DNA from: Nitrospirillum pindoramense
GTDB lineage: Bacteria; Pseudomonadota; Alphaproteobacteria; Azospirillales; Azospirillaceae
Assembly (NCBI RefSeq): GCF_007827955.1
Contig: NZ_VITR01000006.1
Coordinates: forward strand, 62,001-126,000
Length of the DNA: 64,000 nucleotides
Reading direction: 5' to 3'
The position numbers were made by a program, and so were the translations under genes. Below, piece after piece: positions 1 to 7,862 of the stretch. Numbering within the stretch: the stretch's first letter is position 1; each line of letters begins with the position of its first letter. A model generated the notes under the pieces. That model ran no database searches, had not been told where the DNA came from, and saw nothing but the letters and a program-made list of their open reading frames with translations.

Positions 1-1966
1 GGTACAGCGAAACCAGCGCGATGATGTCCTCGATGCGGTTGGGCTTCATGCGGCGCAGCACGTCGCGCATGCCCGAACTTTCCAGCTGGAACACGCCCGA
101 TGCCTCGGCCCGGCCCAGCAGCCTGTAGGTCTTCTCGTCGTAAAGGTCGAGGTTCAGCAGGTCCAGGTCTGGGTTGAGCGGCCGGATCAGCTCCACCGCC
201 TTCTGCAGCACCGTCAGGGTCTTCAGGCCCAGGAAGTCGAACTTCACCAGGCCGGCCAGTTCCACATACTTCATGTTGAACTGGGTGACCGGCATGTCGG
301 ACCGGGGGTCGCGGTACAGCGGCACCAGCTGGTCCAGCGGGCGGTCGCCGATCACCACGCCGGCGGCGTGGGTGGAGGCGTGGCGGTACAACCCTTCCAG
401 CTTCAGCGCCACGCCGATCAGGCGGTCCACCGTCTCATCCTGGCGGCGCATCTCCTGCAACAGCGGCTCACCGTCCAGCGCCTCTTGCAGGGTGACGGGG
501 TTGGCCGGGTTGTTGGGCACCATCTTGCAGATGCGGTCGACCTGACCGTAGGGCATCTGCAGCACGCGCCCGACGTCACGCAGCACGGCCCGGGCCTGCA
601 GCTTACCGAAGGTGATGATCTGGGCGACGCGGTCGTGGCCGTACTTGGCCTGGACGTAGCGGATGACCTCGTCGCGGCGGTCCTGGCAGAAGTCCACGTC
701 GAAGTCGGGCATGGACACGCGTTCGGGGTTCAGGAAACGCTCGAACAGCAAGCCGAAGCGGATGGGGTCCAGGTCGGTGATGAGCAACGACCAGGCGACC
801 AGCGAGCCGGCACCCGAGCCACGGCCCGGCCCCACGGGGATGCCGTTGTCCTTGGCCCACTTGATGAAGTCCGACACGATGAGGAAGTAGCCGGGGAACT
901 TCATCCGCTCGATGACGGCCAGTTCGTAATCCAGGCGCTCGCGGTAGCGCTTCTCCGTGTCCGCCTTCTCCTCCTCCGTCATCTCCGCCGTGAAGACGTA
1001 GCGGTTCAGGCGGAAGGTCAGGCCGTCATGGGCCTGGGCGCGCAGTTCCTCCGCCTCCGTCCGGCCTTCCACGGTGGGGAAGTTGGGCAGGATGGGGTTG
1101 ATCTTGCGCGGCATGTAGGCGCAGCGCTGGGCCACCACCACCGTGTTGTCCACCGCCTCCGGCAGGTCGGCGAACAACTCCCGCATCTCCTTCGCACTCT
1201 TGAAGTAGTGGTCGGGCGTCAGGCGCCGGCGGTCATCCTGCATGATGAAGGCGCCGTCGGCGATGCACAGCAGGGCGTCGTGCGCCTCGTACATGTCGGC
1301 GGTGGCGAAGTAGCAGTCGTTGGTGGCGACCAGCGGCAGGTCGTGGGCATAGGCCAGATCGACCAGCGCGCCCTCGATGCGCCGCTCCGCCCGGCCGATG
1401 GCGGTGTCCTTGTCATGCCGCATCAGCTCGACATAGAGCCGGCCCGGGAACAGCCGCTTCAGTTCCAGCAACAGCTCGGTCGCGGCCGGGGCCTGGCCTT
1501 CCAGCAGCAGGCGCCCCACCCCGCCATGGATGCCGCCGGTCAGCGCGATCAGGCCGGCGCTGTGGCCATCCAGCGCCGCCACGGACACCTGGGGCTCCAA
1601 CCCCGGCTCCGTCTCCATGTACGCCTTGCTGATCAGTTCCATCAGGTTGGCGTAGCCCTGGGCGTTCTGCGCCAGCAGCACCAGCTGGTCCGCGCCGAAG
1701 GTGCCGGGGCGCTGCGGCCCGCGCGTGGTCGCCGCCGGGCCCCAGCGGCCGATCCACATCTGGCAGCCGACGATGGGCTGCACGCCCGAATCCGACGCCG
1801 CCATGGCGAATTCCAAGCTGCCGAACAGGTTGCCGGTATCCGTCACCGCCACCGCCGGCATGGCGTTCTTGGTGCACAGCTTCACCAGCTCCTTCACCTT
1901 GATCGCCCCCTCGGACAGCGAATAGGCGGAATGGGTGCGCAGGTGGATGAAGCCGGGATGGGACAT
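1..1966 (-). CDS. dnaE: DNA polymerase III subunit alpha (5' part, runs off window)
   Basis: Replicative polymerase catalytic subunit. The minus-strand frame opens at an ATG whose first base is 1966 ([20 protein letters not shown]) and stays open to the window edge, giving about 655 of the usual roughly 1150 residues. The N-terminus has the PHP-domain start (LRTHSAYS). Further on, around bases 690-712, [12 protein letters not shown] carries the Asp pair of the C-family polymerase active site, about residue 420. The missing part should hold the remaining palm, fingers, beta-binding and OB domains. Identity is certain from these motifs. In many alphaproteobacteria dnaE follows proS-lolC-lolD; here that block lies about 53 kb away on the same strand. 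Confidence 0.96.
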   Translation of the reverse strand, partial: MSHPGFIHLRTHSAYSLSEGAIKVKELVKLCTKNAMPAVAVTDTGNLFGSLEFAMAASDSGVQPIVGCQMWIGRWGPAATTRGPQRPGTFGADQLVLLAQNAQGYANLMELISKAYMETEPGLEPQVSVAALDGHSAGLIALTGGIHGGVGRLLLEGQAPAATELLLELKRLFPGRLYVELMRHDKDTAIGRAERRIEGALVDLAYAHDLPLVATNDCYFATADMYEAHDALLCIADGAFIMQDDRRRLTPDHYFKSAKEMRELFADLPEAVDNTVVVAQRCAYMPRKINPILPNFPTVEGRTEAEELRAQAHDGLTFRLNRYVFTAEMTEEEKADTEKRYRERLDYELAVIERMKFPGYFLIVSDFIKWAKDNGIPVGPGRGSGAGSLVAWSLLITDLDPIRFGLLFERFLNPERVSMPDFDVDFCQDRRDEVIRYVQAKYGHDRVAQIITFGKLQARAVLRDVGRVLQMPYGQVDRICKMVPNNPANPVTLQEALDGEPLLQEMRRQDETVDRLIGVALKLEGLYRHASTHAAGVVIGDRPLDQLVPLYRDPRSDMPVTQFNMKYVELAGLVKFDFLGLKTLTVLQKAVELIRPLNPDLDLLNLDLYDEKTYRLLGRAEASGVFQLESSGMRDVLRRMKPNRIEDIIALVSLY

Positions 1967-2140
1967 GGGGTGGAACGGTCCGGGACAGGAATAGGACGGT
2001 CAGTTTACGAAGGCCGCGAAGGCTGCGTCACCTGTCCTCTCGGCAACCCCGATTCCCCCAATGAAAACGCCCACCTGGAGAGGGCGCCGGTGTTACCCGG
2101 CACCACCCCAGATGGGCGCTGTACTTGACGCGCGTGCGAC

Positions 2141-3703
2141 TCAGGCGGCCTGGACTGAGGAGCGGATCAGGTGGTCGAAGGCGCCCAGGGAGGCCTTTGC
2201 CCCTTCGCCCATGGCGATGATGATCTGCTTGTAGGGCACCGTGGTGACGTCGCCGGCGGCGAAGATGCCGGGGACGGAGGTTTCACCATGGTGGCCAATG
2301 ATCACCTCGCCGCGCTGGGTCAGTTCCACCGTGCCGCGCAGCCAGTCGGTGTTGGGCAGCAGGCCGATCTGCACGAAGATGCCTTCCAGCGCCAGGCGGT
2401 GAGTCTCGCCCGAGGCGCGGTCCTTATAGACCAGGCCGTTCACCTTCTGGCCATCGCCCGTGACCTCGGTGGTCTGGGCCTGGGTCAGGATGGTGACGTT
2501 GGGCAGGCTCTTCAGCTTGGTCACCAGCACGGCGTCGGCGCGCAACTGGCTGTCGAACTCCAGCAGGGTGACATGGGCGACGATGCCGGCCAGGTCGATA
2601 GCCGCCTCGACACCGGAATTGCCGCCGCCGATCACCGCCACGCGCTTGCCCTTGAACAGCGGGCCGTCGCAGTGCGGGCAGAAGGCCACGCCCTTGGTCT
2701 TGTACTGCTCCTCGCCCGGCACCTTCATTTCGCGCCAGCGGGCGCCGGTGGCCAGGATCAGGGCCTTGGCCTTCAGCTTGGCGCCGCTTTCCAGCGTCAC
2801 CTCATGCAGGCCGTCGACCGTGGCCAGGGCCTTGGCGCGCTGCTGGTTCATGATGTCCACCTCATAGCTGCGGACATGCTCTTCCAGGCTGCGCACCAGC
2901 TTGGGCCCCTCCGTCGCGGTGACGGAGATGAAGTTCTCGATGCCCAGCGTGTCCATGACCTGGCCGCCGAAGCGCTCTGCCACGATGCCGGTGCGGATGC
3001 CCTTGCGGGCGGCGTAGATGGCGGCCGCGGCGCCGGCGGGGCCACCGCCCACCACCAGCACGTCGAACGGGTCCTTGGCGTCGATCTTGGCGGCCTCACG
3101 GGCGACAGAGCTGGTGTCCAGCTTCGCCAGGATCTCCTCCAGGTCCATGCGGCCCTGGCCGAAGGGTTCGCCGTTCAGGAAGATGGCCGGCACGCCCATG
3201 ATCTGGCGCTTGGTCACCTCATCCTGGAAGACGCCACCGTCGATCATCTCATGGCGGATGCGGGGGTTCAGCACGGCCATCAGGTTCAGCGCCTGCACCA
3301 CGTCGGGGCAGTTGTGGCAGGTCAGCGAGATGAAGGTCTCGAAGTGGTAGTCGCCCTCGATGGCCTTGATCTGCTCGATCACCTCGTCGCTGACCTTGGG
3401 CGGATAGCCGCCGGCCTGCAGCAGCGCCAGCACCAGCGAGGTGAACTCGTGGCCCATGGGCAGGCCGCTGAAGCGGATGCCGATGTCGCCGGCCGGGCGG
3501 TTCACGGTGAAGGACGGGCGGCGGCCGGCGCCGTCCACGTTCTCGTTGATGTTCACCAGGGTGGAGGCTTCGGCGATATCGGCCAGCAACTCCATCATCT
3601 GGCGGGAGGTGGCGCTATCGTCCGGGTAAGCAACAATCTCGATCGGCTGCTTCACCCGTTCCAGGTAGGCCTTCAATTGGGTCTTGAGATTGGCGTCCAA
3701 CAT
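2141..3703 (-). CDS. ahpF: Alkyl hydroperoxide reductase subunit F
   Basis: Flavoprotein disulfide reductase that passes electrons from NADH to AhpC. It has 520 residues, almost the length of E. coli AhpF (521). The N-terminal tandem thioredoxin-like domain carries CHNC at residues 129-132. An FAD-binding [17 protein letters not shown] follows near residue 220, the redox-active CPHC near residue 345, a second nucleotide-binding GGGNSG, and a C-terminal FAAGDVTT flavin motif. It lies 268 bp downstream of ahpC on the same strand. The gap holds three strong hairpins, so expression from the ahpC promoter may be reduced. Confidence 0.97.
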   Translation of the reverse strand: MLDANLKTQLKAYLERVKQPIEIVAYPDDSATSRQMMELLADIAEASTLVNINENVDGAGRRPSFTVNRPAGDIGIRFSGLPMGHEFTSLVLALLQAGGYPPKVSDEVIEQIKAIEGDYHFETFISLTCHNCPDVVQALNLMAVLNPRIRHEMIDGGVFQDEVTKRQIMGVPAIFLNGEPFGQGRMDLEEILAKLDTSSVAREAAKIDAKDPFDVLVVGGGPAGAAAAIYAARKGIRTGIVAERFGGQVMDTLGIENFISVTATEGPKLVRSLEEHVRSYEVDIMNQQRAKALATVDGLHEVTLESGAKLKAKALILATGARWREMKVPGEEQYKTKGVAFCPHCDGPLFKGKRVAVIGGGNSGVEAAIDLAGIVAHVTLLEFDSQLRADAVLVTKLKSLPNVTILTQAQTTEVTGDGQKVNGLVYKDRASGETHRLALEGIFVQIGLLPNTDWLRGTVELTQRGEVIIGHHGETSVPGIFAAGDVTTVPYKQIIIAMGEGAKASLGAFDHLIRSSVQAA

Positions 3704-3871
3704 CGGGGCGGGCTTTCTGGCGGAGAGGGAGGGGAAGGGCGGGCAAAGAAGGGGCGGTCACCGGCGCCATGCGGCGGCCAGGTGCGCATTTTGAAACGTA
3801 ATATCGCAGGCGGACTGTTCAAGCGGGCGCGCCACCCATAGCGTCACGGCGGCGTCACGGCCCGGACCTAA

Positions 3872-3952
3872 GCCTCCAAGGGCGCATGGCCCGGAGGCGT
3901 CCGGGGGCCCGAGGGCCCCCGGACAGGGACCGGGACGTCACCGTCCCGGTCC
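3872..3952 (-). repeat. Three consecutive strong hairpins between ahpC and ahpF
   Basis: Three inverted repeats lie back to back in the ahpC-ahpF spacer. At 3872-3898 the arms are GCCTCC/GGAGGC with an inner GGGC/GCCC. At 3899-3924 there are perfect 12-base arms, GTCCGGGGGCCC and its complement, around GA. At 3927-3952 there are perfect 11-base arms, GGACCGGGACG and its complement, around TCAC. On the transcribed (minus) strand no T-run follows, so these look like RNA-stability or processing elements, or an imperfect attenuator, rather than a classic terminator. Confidence 0.7.
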
Positions 3953-3971
3953 GGCATCAACCAGCGCGGGA

Positions 3972-4535
3972 TCAGATCTTGCCGACCAGGTCCAGCGAGG
4001 GCTTCAGGGTCTCGGCACCCTCGGTCCACTTGGCCGGGCACACTTCGCCGGGGTGGCTGGCGACGTACTGGGCGGCCTTCACCTTGCGCAGCAGCTCAGA
4101 GGCGTCACGGCCGATGCCGTTGTCGTGGATCTCGCACAGCTTGATCTGGCCTTCGGGGTTGATCACGAAGGTGCCGCGCAGGGCCAGGCCCTCCTCCTCG
4201 ATCAGGACGTCGAAGTTGCGGGCCAGAGTGGCGGTCGGGTCGCCGACCAGCGGGTACTGCACCTTGGCGATGGTGTCGGAGGTGTCGTGCCAAGCCTTAT
4301 GGGTGAAGTGGGTGTCGGTCGACACGCCGTAGATCTCCACGCCCAGCTTCTGGAACTCGGCGTAGTTGTCAGCCAGGTCGCCCAGCTCGGTCGGGCACAC
4401 GAAGGTGAAGTCGGCCGGGTAGAACACCACCACGGACCACTTGCCCTTCAGGTCGGCCTCGGTGACGGGCACGAACTTGCCGTTGTGATAAGCGGTCGCC
4501 TTGAAGGGCTTCACTTCGGTATTGATGAGGGACAT
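3972..4535 (-). CDS. ahpC: Alkyl hydroperoxide reductase subunit C (2-Cys peroxiredoxin)
   Basis: Peroxiredoxin that reduces H2O2 and organic hydroperoxides and is recycled by AhpF. The start [12 protein letters not shown] and the 187-residue length match E. coli AhpC exactly. The peroxidatic Cys is in [13 protein letters not shown] (residue 47) and the resolving Cys in [10 protein letters not shown] near residue 166, with the C-terminal SLDLVGKI. Two adjacent ATGs exist (4538 and 4535). AAGGA lies 7 bases before the second, which was chosen. An AT-rich palindrome lies about 145 bases upstream. Confidence 0.97.
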   Translation of the reverse strand: MSLINTEVKPFKATAYHNGKFVPVTEADLKGKWSVVVFYPADFTFVCPTELGDLADNYAEFQKLGVEIYGVSTDTHFTHKAWHDTSDTIAKVQYPLVGDPTATLARNFDVLIEEEGLALRGTFVINPEGQIKLCEIHDNGIGRDASELLRKVKAAQYVASHPGEVCPAKWTEGAETLKPSLDLVGKI

Positions 4536-4678
4536 CATTAATTCCTTGGCTGGTTGAAATTGGTCAGTCGCGGGTTGGCAATCGCGTTGTTTTCGGTGGG
4601 GCGCACCGGCCGCGGCCCCCATCCGAGGCCCTGCGGCGTTCGCCCTACCGACGAACAGGACCATAGCCGCATCTTAGA

Positions 4679-4692
4679 ATAATTCCAATTAT
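4679..4692. promoter_or_regulatory. AT-rich palindrome upstream of ahpC, candidate operator
   Basis: ATAATTCCAATTAT is a perfect inverted repeat (6-base arms, 2-base spacer) in an AT-rich island within GC-rich DNA, about 145 bases before the ahpC start. Peroxide-responsive control of ahpC by OxyR or a Fur-family protein is common, and the shape resembles Fur-family boxes. The assignment is inference only. Confidence 0.35.
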
Positions 4693-4922
4693 AAAAATTG
4701 AGAGCCGTTTGCAGTCGCAGCATGCCAGCGTCGCGATCCGCAACGGGGCCCGTCCCCTTGGCATTCGGGAGGGCCAGGACCACCCAGCGGCATCCGGCGT
4801 CGCGCGGGATGGGGCGCCGGCACGGGGTGGATCAGAACGGCGGGGGCACTTTACTGGCGATGCGGCCGGGACGCCAGCCGCTCATAGGGCGAATCGCCGC
4901 CAGGGGAGCGGCCTTGGGGATT

Positions 4923-4946
4923 GGGCGGCGCCGATGGGCGCCGCCC
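4923..4946 (-). terminator. GC hairpin after DUF2059 gene
   Basis: Perfect 10-base arms GGGCGGCGCC and GGCGCCGCCC around a 4-base loop, 17 bases beyond the stop of the 4964-5476 gene. No T-run follows on the minus strand, so terminator function is uncertain. Confidence 0.4.
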
Positions 4947-4963
4947 TCCCCTTCGGAACGGAA

Positions 4964-5476
4964 TCAGCCCTGGGGCACCGTCAGCCCCTCGCCCTTGCAG
5001 GCGGCGGCGAAGTCATTCATCACCTTACCCAGGACGGGCGGTAGCATGGTCTTGGACTTGACCATGGTTTGTTGCAGCAGCGCCGGCATTTCGGTGACCA
5101 GCTTGGCCCCGGCCGGCGTGTCGTAGAAGGCTAAAATCTGCCCCAGTTCCGCTTCGGTGAAATGTTCCGCATAGGTCGCGGCGACGGCGTCGAAGAACGG
5201 CCCCATCGCCGTGTTGAAATCGGGCAGGAGGCGCTTGTCCACCAGCGCCTGCACGTCGGCCTCGCGGCCCGGGTTGGCGATCTTCAGCTTTTGCACCACG
5301 GGTTCGATGACCGTGGGGATGATCTGCTGCATCAGGTTGGCGGCATTCGTCTTGGCCACCAGCTTATGCGCCAGTTCCAACGCCTTGGGTGACGGCGGCG
5401 CGGCGGTCTGGGCATAAGCCGGCACGGCGGCCATGATGCACACGCCGATCACACCGGCGGCAATTCTCTTAAACAC
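4964..5476 (-). CDS. Secreted DUF2059 protein (copy 1)
   Basis: Predicted periplasmic protein of 170 residues. A GTG start at 5476 was chosen: a GAAGGGG Shine-Dalgarno lies about 7 bases upstream and the start gives a clean signal peptide (VFKRIAAGVIGVCIMAAVPAYAQ, cleaved after AYA). The mature part is DUF2059-like: alpha-helical, with HFTEAELGQILAFYDTPAGAK typical of the family. Function is unknown. It has a paralogue at 5631-6155, and both end in a KGxGLxxPQG tail. An upstream ATG at 5572 is possible but would bury the signal peptide. Confidence 0.85.
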   Translation of the reverse strand: MFKRIAAGVIGVCIMAAVPAYAQTAAPPSPKALELAHKLVAKTNAANLMQQIIPTVIEPVVQKLKIANPGREADVQALVDKRLLPDFNTAMGPFFDAVAATYAEHFTEAELGQILAFYDTPAGAKLVTEMPALLQQTMVKSKTMLPPVLGKVMNDFAAACKGEGLTVPQG

Positions 5477-5630
5477 CCGCACTCCCCTTCTGGCCTCACG
5501 GCCACTTATGATGGTGGATTGAGTGCGCCAGGGTAGCGCAGCGGCCGGCCGACGAACATCATCCACCACCACTCTGGGCTGAATGTCGCAGGGGTGCTTA
5601 CATCGGTAGCTCTAGTCGGGCCGACACCCC

Positions 5631-6155
5631 TCACCCTTGGGGAATGGCCAGACCCTTGGCCTTGCAGGTGGTGATGAAATCGCTCACCACCGGCCCCAGG
5701 GCCTGGGGCAACAGGGCCTGCGCCCGGCCCCGGCCGCGCTGCTGCACCAGCGGCATTTCCTTCAGCATCTTGGCGCCCGTGGGTGAGTCGTAGAAGTCCA
5801 GGATGGTCTTCAGCTCCCCCTCGGTGAAGCGCGCGGCGTAGGCCTGGGCATAGCTGTCGATGACCGGCGCCATGGCCTTGCGGAACGCCGGCAGCAGCGT
5901 GTGCTCGAACAGGGCGTCCACTTCGGCCTCCCGCCCCGGATTCGCGGCCTTGAGGTTGAAGGTCAGCGGCTGCACCGTGGCGGCCAGCACCTGTTGCATC
6001 AGGTCGTCGGCGTTGACCCTGTCGGCCAGCGCCTTTGCCAGTTCCAAGGCCTTGGGGGTGGGCGCCGGGGACTGCGCCAGTCCCGCCCCCGCCCACAGGA
6101 TCGCGGCCACACCCAGGCCGGCCACGCCGGCAAACAGTCCCTTGCGCACGTCCAT
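5631..6155 (-). CDS. Secreted DUF2059 protein (copy 2)
   Basis: 174-residue paralogue of the 4964-5476 product. The start MDVRKGLFAGVAGLG at 6155 follows GGGAAGGGG. Residues 1-27 look like a signal peptide ending at GLAQ. The DUF2059 core (RFTEGELKTILDFYDSPTGAK) and the ending AKGLAIPQG match copy 1 closely, so the pair arose by tandem duplication. Both genes read leftward with about 150 bases between them. Function is unknown; the family is found in envelope fractions of many proteobacteria. Confidence 0.85.
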   Translation of the reverse strand: MDVRKGLFAGVAGLGVAAILWAGAGLAQSPAPTPKALELAKALADRVNADDLMQQVLAATVQPLTFNLKAANPGREAEVDALFEHTLLPAFRKAMAPVIDSYAQAYAARFTEGELKTILDFYDSPTGAKMLKEMPLVQQRGRGRAQALLPQALGPVVSDFITTCKAKGLAIPQG

Positions 6156-6249
6156 CCCCTTCCCTGTTGCCACTTCCGTGGCTTTAAGCCGACGACAGTA
6201 CCGTTGGGACGGCAGGATGCGGAAGAGGCGCGGCGGCCCTCTACATCTA

Positions 6250-6288
6250 AATGCCAAACGCCGCCGCCCGGCATCCCGGACGGCGGCG
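6250..6288 (-). terminator. Rho-independent terminator of sbp
   Basis: On the minus strand, about 30 bases after the sbp stop, CGCCGCCG pairs with CGGCGGCG with further CCGG pairing inside, followed by TTTGGCATTT. Stem plus T-rich tail fits an intrinsic terminator. Confidence 0.65.
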
Positions 6289-6317
6289 CGCTTGGCACCG
6301 AAGTGAAGGGGCCGGCC

Positions 6318-7325
6318 TCAGCCCGGCTGGTACAGCTGGTCGAAGCTGCCGCCATCGGCGAAGTGGGCCTTGTGGGCATCGTGCCAGCCACCGAAGGTGG
6401 AGATGTCGAACAGCTCCACCTTGGCGAACTTGTTCACCACCTCTTGCAGCACCACGGGATCACGTGGGCGGTAGAAGTGCTTGGTCGCCAGGATCTGCGC
6501 CGGCTGGGTGTACAGGGTCTGCAGGTAGGCCTCCGCCACCCGGCGGGTGCCGTGGCGGTCCACCACCTTGTCCACCACCGCCACCGGCGGTTCCGCCAGG
6601 ACGGAGACGGACGGGGTCACCAGCTCGAACTCGCCCGGGCCCAGTTCCTGGATGGCGAGGTAGGCCTCGTTCTCCCAGGCCAGCAGCACGTCGCCCAGGC
6701 CGCGCTGCACGAAGGTGGTGGTGGCGCCACGCGCCCCGGTGTCCAGCACCGGCACCTTCTTGAACAGCGCCTTGATGTAGTCGCGGGCCGCCGCATCACC
6801 GCCCTTGGCGCGGGCATAGCCCCAGGCCGCCAGATAGTTCCACCGGGCACCGCCGGACGTCTTCGGGTTGGGGGTGATGACCTCCACCCCCGGCTTCAGC
6901 AGGTCCGGCCAATCCTTGATGCCCTTGGGGTTGCCCTTGCGCACCAGGAACACGATGGTGCTGGTGTAGGGGGTGGAGTTATAGGGCAGGCGCTTTTGCC
7001 AATCCTTGTTGATCAGGCCGCCATTCTCGACGATGGCGTCGATGTCGTAGGCCAGCGCCAGGGTGACGACGTCCGCCTCCAGCCCGTCGATGACGGCGCG
7101 GGCCTGCTTGCCCGACCCGCCGTGGGAGGTGTTGACGCTGACCTGATCGCCGCCGGACGCCTTGGCCCATTCCTTGGCGAACAGGTCGTTATATTCCTTG
7201 TAGAATTCCCGTGTCGGGTCATAGGACACGTTCAGCAACTGCGAGGCGGAGCGCGCGCGCACCGATCCCAGCATGGCCACGCCGGCGGCACCCGCCATGG
7301 CGGTCAACAGTGTTCTGCGATGCAT
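6318..7325 (-). CDS. sbp: Periplasmic sulfate-binding protein
   Basis: Solute-binding protein of the sulfate/thiosulfate ABC importer, 335 residues. The signal peptide is twin-Arg-like ([15 protein letters not shown]). Family motifs include [17 protein letters not shown] at the mature N-terminus, [20 protein letters not shown] and [32 protein letters not shown] precedes the ATG. The gene is divergent from the cysG operon. The membrane and ATPase genes (cysT, cysW, cysA) are not in this window, so the importer must be completed elsewhere. Confidence 0.95.
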   Translation of the reverse strand: MHRRTLLTAMAGAAGVAMLGSVRARSASQLLNVSYDPTREFYKEYNDLFAKEWAKASGGDQVSVNTSHGGSGKQARAVIDGLEADVVTLALAYDIDAIVENGGLINKDWQKRLPYNSTPYTSTIVFLVRKGNPKGIKDWPDLLKPGVEVITPNPKTSGGARWNYLAAWGYARAKGGDAAARDYIKALFKKVPVLDTGARGATTTFVQRGLGDVLLAWENEAYLAIQELGPGEFELVTPSVSVLAEPPVAVVDKVVDRHGTRRVAEAYLQTLYTQPAQILATKHFYRPRDPVVLQEVVNKFAKVELFDISTFGGWHDAHKAHFADGGSFDQLYQPG

Positions 7326-7808
7326 TCGGTATCCCCCTCAAGCGTTCGGGCGGGGCCCGGTGGCCCATCCTGGCGGAGCGAAGGCACCCCCTGTGACAGG
7401 ATGGCGCACCCCTTCCGTGTTGTTGACGCCCATGACAAACGACACCGCAATCTGTGTCAACCGAAACATTAATAACAGTTCATTGATGTTATTATGAGGC
7501 GCGCTGATAACCTGGCTTCCCAGACCCCAGCCGAGCCAAGGCTTTGCCTGTATGACGACGGATTAACCACTTCCAGCGCGTGAAATAATCCAGCCATAAC
7601 ACCGGCGCCATGCATGGCAGTATTGCGACGCGGCGCCGACCTGCGCGCTGCGGAAGCCGCCAGGCACCTCAGATCGTTGACATACCGTGGTTTTCCATAA
7701 TGGACCCGGCTGTGACGGCCGCGCCACACGCCGCCGCCGCCCATGGAGGTGCCCCCGCTTCAACCTCGACAAATATGCTGTTTACGAACACATTAGGAGG
7801 GAACGCCA
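7326..7808. other. Divergent sbp / cysG regulatory region (483 bp)
   Basis: No protein gene is supported. The left part holds the sbp promoter and an inverted repeat (7432-7494). A TTGACA at 7677-7682 followed by CATAAT at 7696-7701 is promoter-like for cysG, but the 13-base spacing is too short to trust. AGGAGGG at 7795-7801 serves the leader ORF at 7809. Confidence 0.6.
7432..7494 (-). promoter_or_regulatory. sbp promoter with upstream LysR-type inverted repeat
   Basis: On the minus strand TTGACA (7460-7455) is followed, after 17 bases, by TGTCAT (7437-7432). Directly upstream of the -35, at 7470-7494, lies TAATAACA-N9-TGTTATTA with perfect 8-base arms. A site just upstream of the -35 is where LysR-type activators such as CysB bind. 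The location between sbp and the cysG operon supports sulfur control; the regulator is an inference. Confidence 0.5.
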
Positions 7809-7862
7809 ATGCTTCCACATGGTATTTGTGTACAATGTCCTCCGCCTTCCCCCTGTTCCTGA
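7809..7862 (+). CDS. 17-residue cysteine-containing leader ORF overlapping cysG start
   Basis: ATG at 7809 is preceded by AGGAGGG with a 7-base spacer, the best Shine-Dalgarno of this operon. The peptide is MLPHGICVQCPPPSPCS, ending at TGA 7860-7862. It has three Cys residues in 17, all TGT codons, while TGC is usual in such GC-rich DNA. It also has Pro clusters that slow ribosomes. The cysG ATG at 7835 lies inside it in another frame and has no Shine-Dalgarno of its own. This suggests a cysteine-sensing leader or translational coupling peptide for sulfur assimilation. Translation and role are inferred. Confidence 0.6.
   Translation: MLPHGICVQCPPPSPCS

Larger units (their letters stand above)
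4536..4963. other. Gene-free stretch upstream of ahpC (428 bp)
   Basis: No convincing gene is seen; open frames here have no family-like sequence. It holds the ahpC 5' region, a short AT-rich block around 4672-4700 with a palindrome, and a GC hairpin at 4923-4946 just after the DUF2059 gene. Confidence 0.6.

Noticed and set aside
368-2128. 586-residue plus-strand open frame
   Set aside because: Shadow of dnaE on the opposite strand; His/Gly/Arg/Val-rich translation typical of antisense frames in GC-rich DNA.
2171-3841. 556-residue plus-strand open frame
   Set aside because: Antisense of ahpF; no family-like motifs.
4698-5126. Small plus-strand frames before the first DUF2059 gene
   Set aside because: Overlap the DUF2059 coding strand, no ribosome site, no recognisable sequence.
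7677-7701. TTGACA ... CATAAT promoter for the cysG operon
   Set aside because: Good hexamers but only 13 bases apart, outside the sigma-70 range; noted only as context.
7766-7794. TCGACA ... CACATT as a cysG promoter
   Set aside because: The -10 matches poorly and transcription would begin after the leader's ribosome site.
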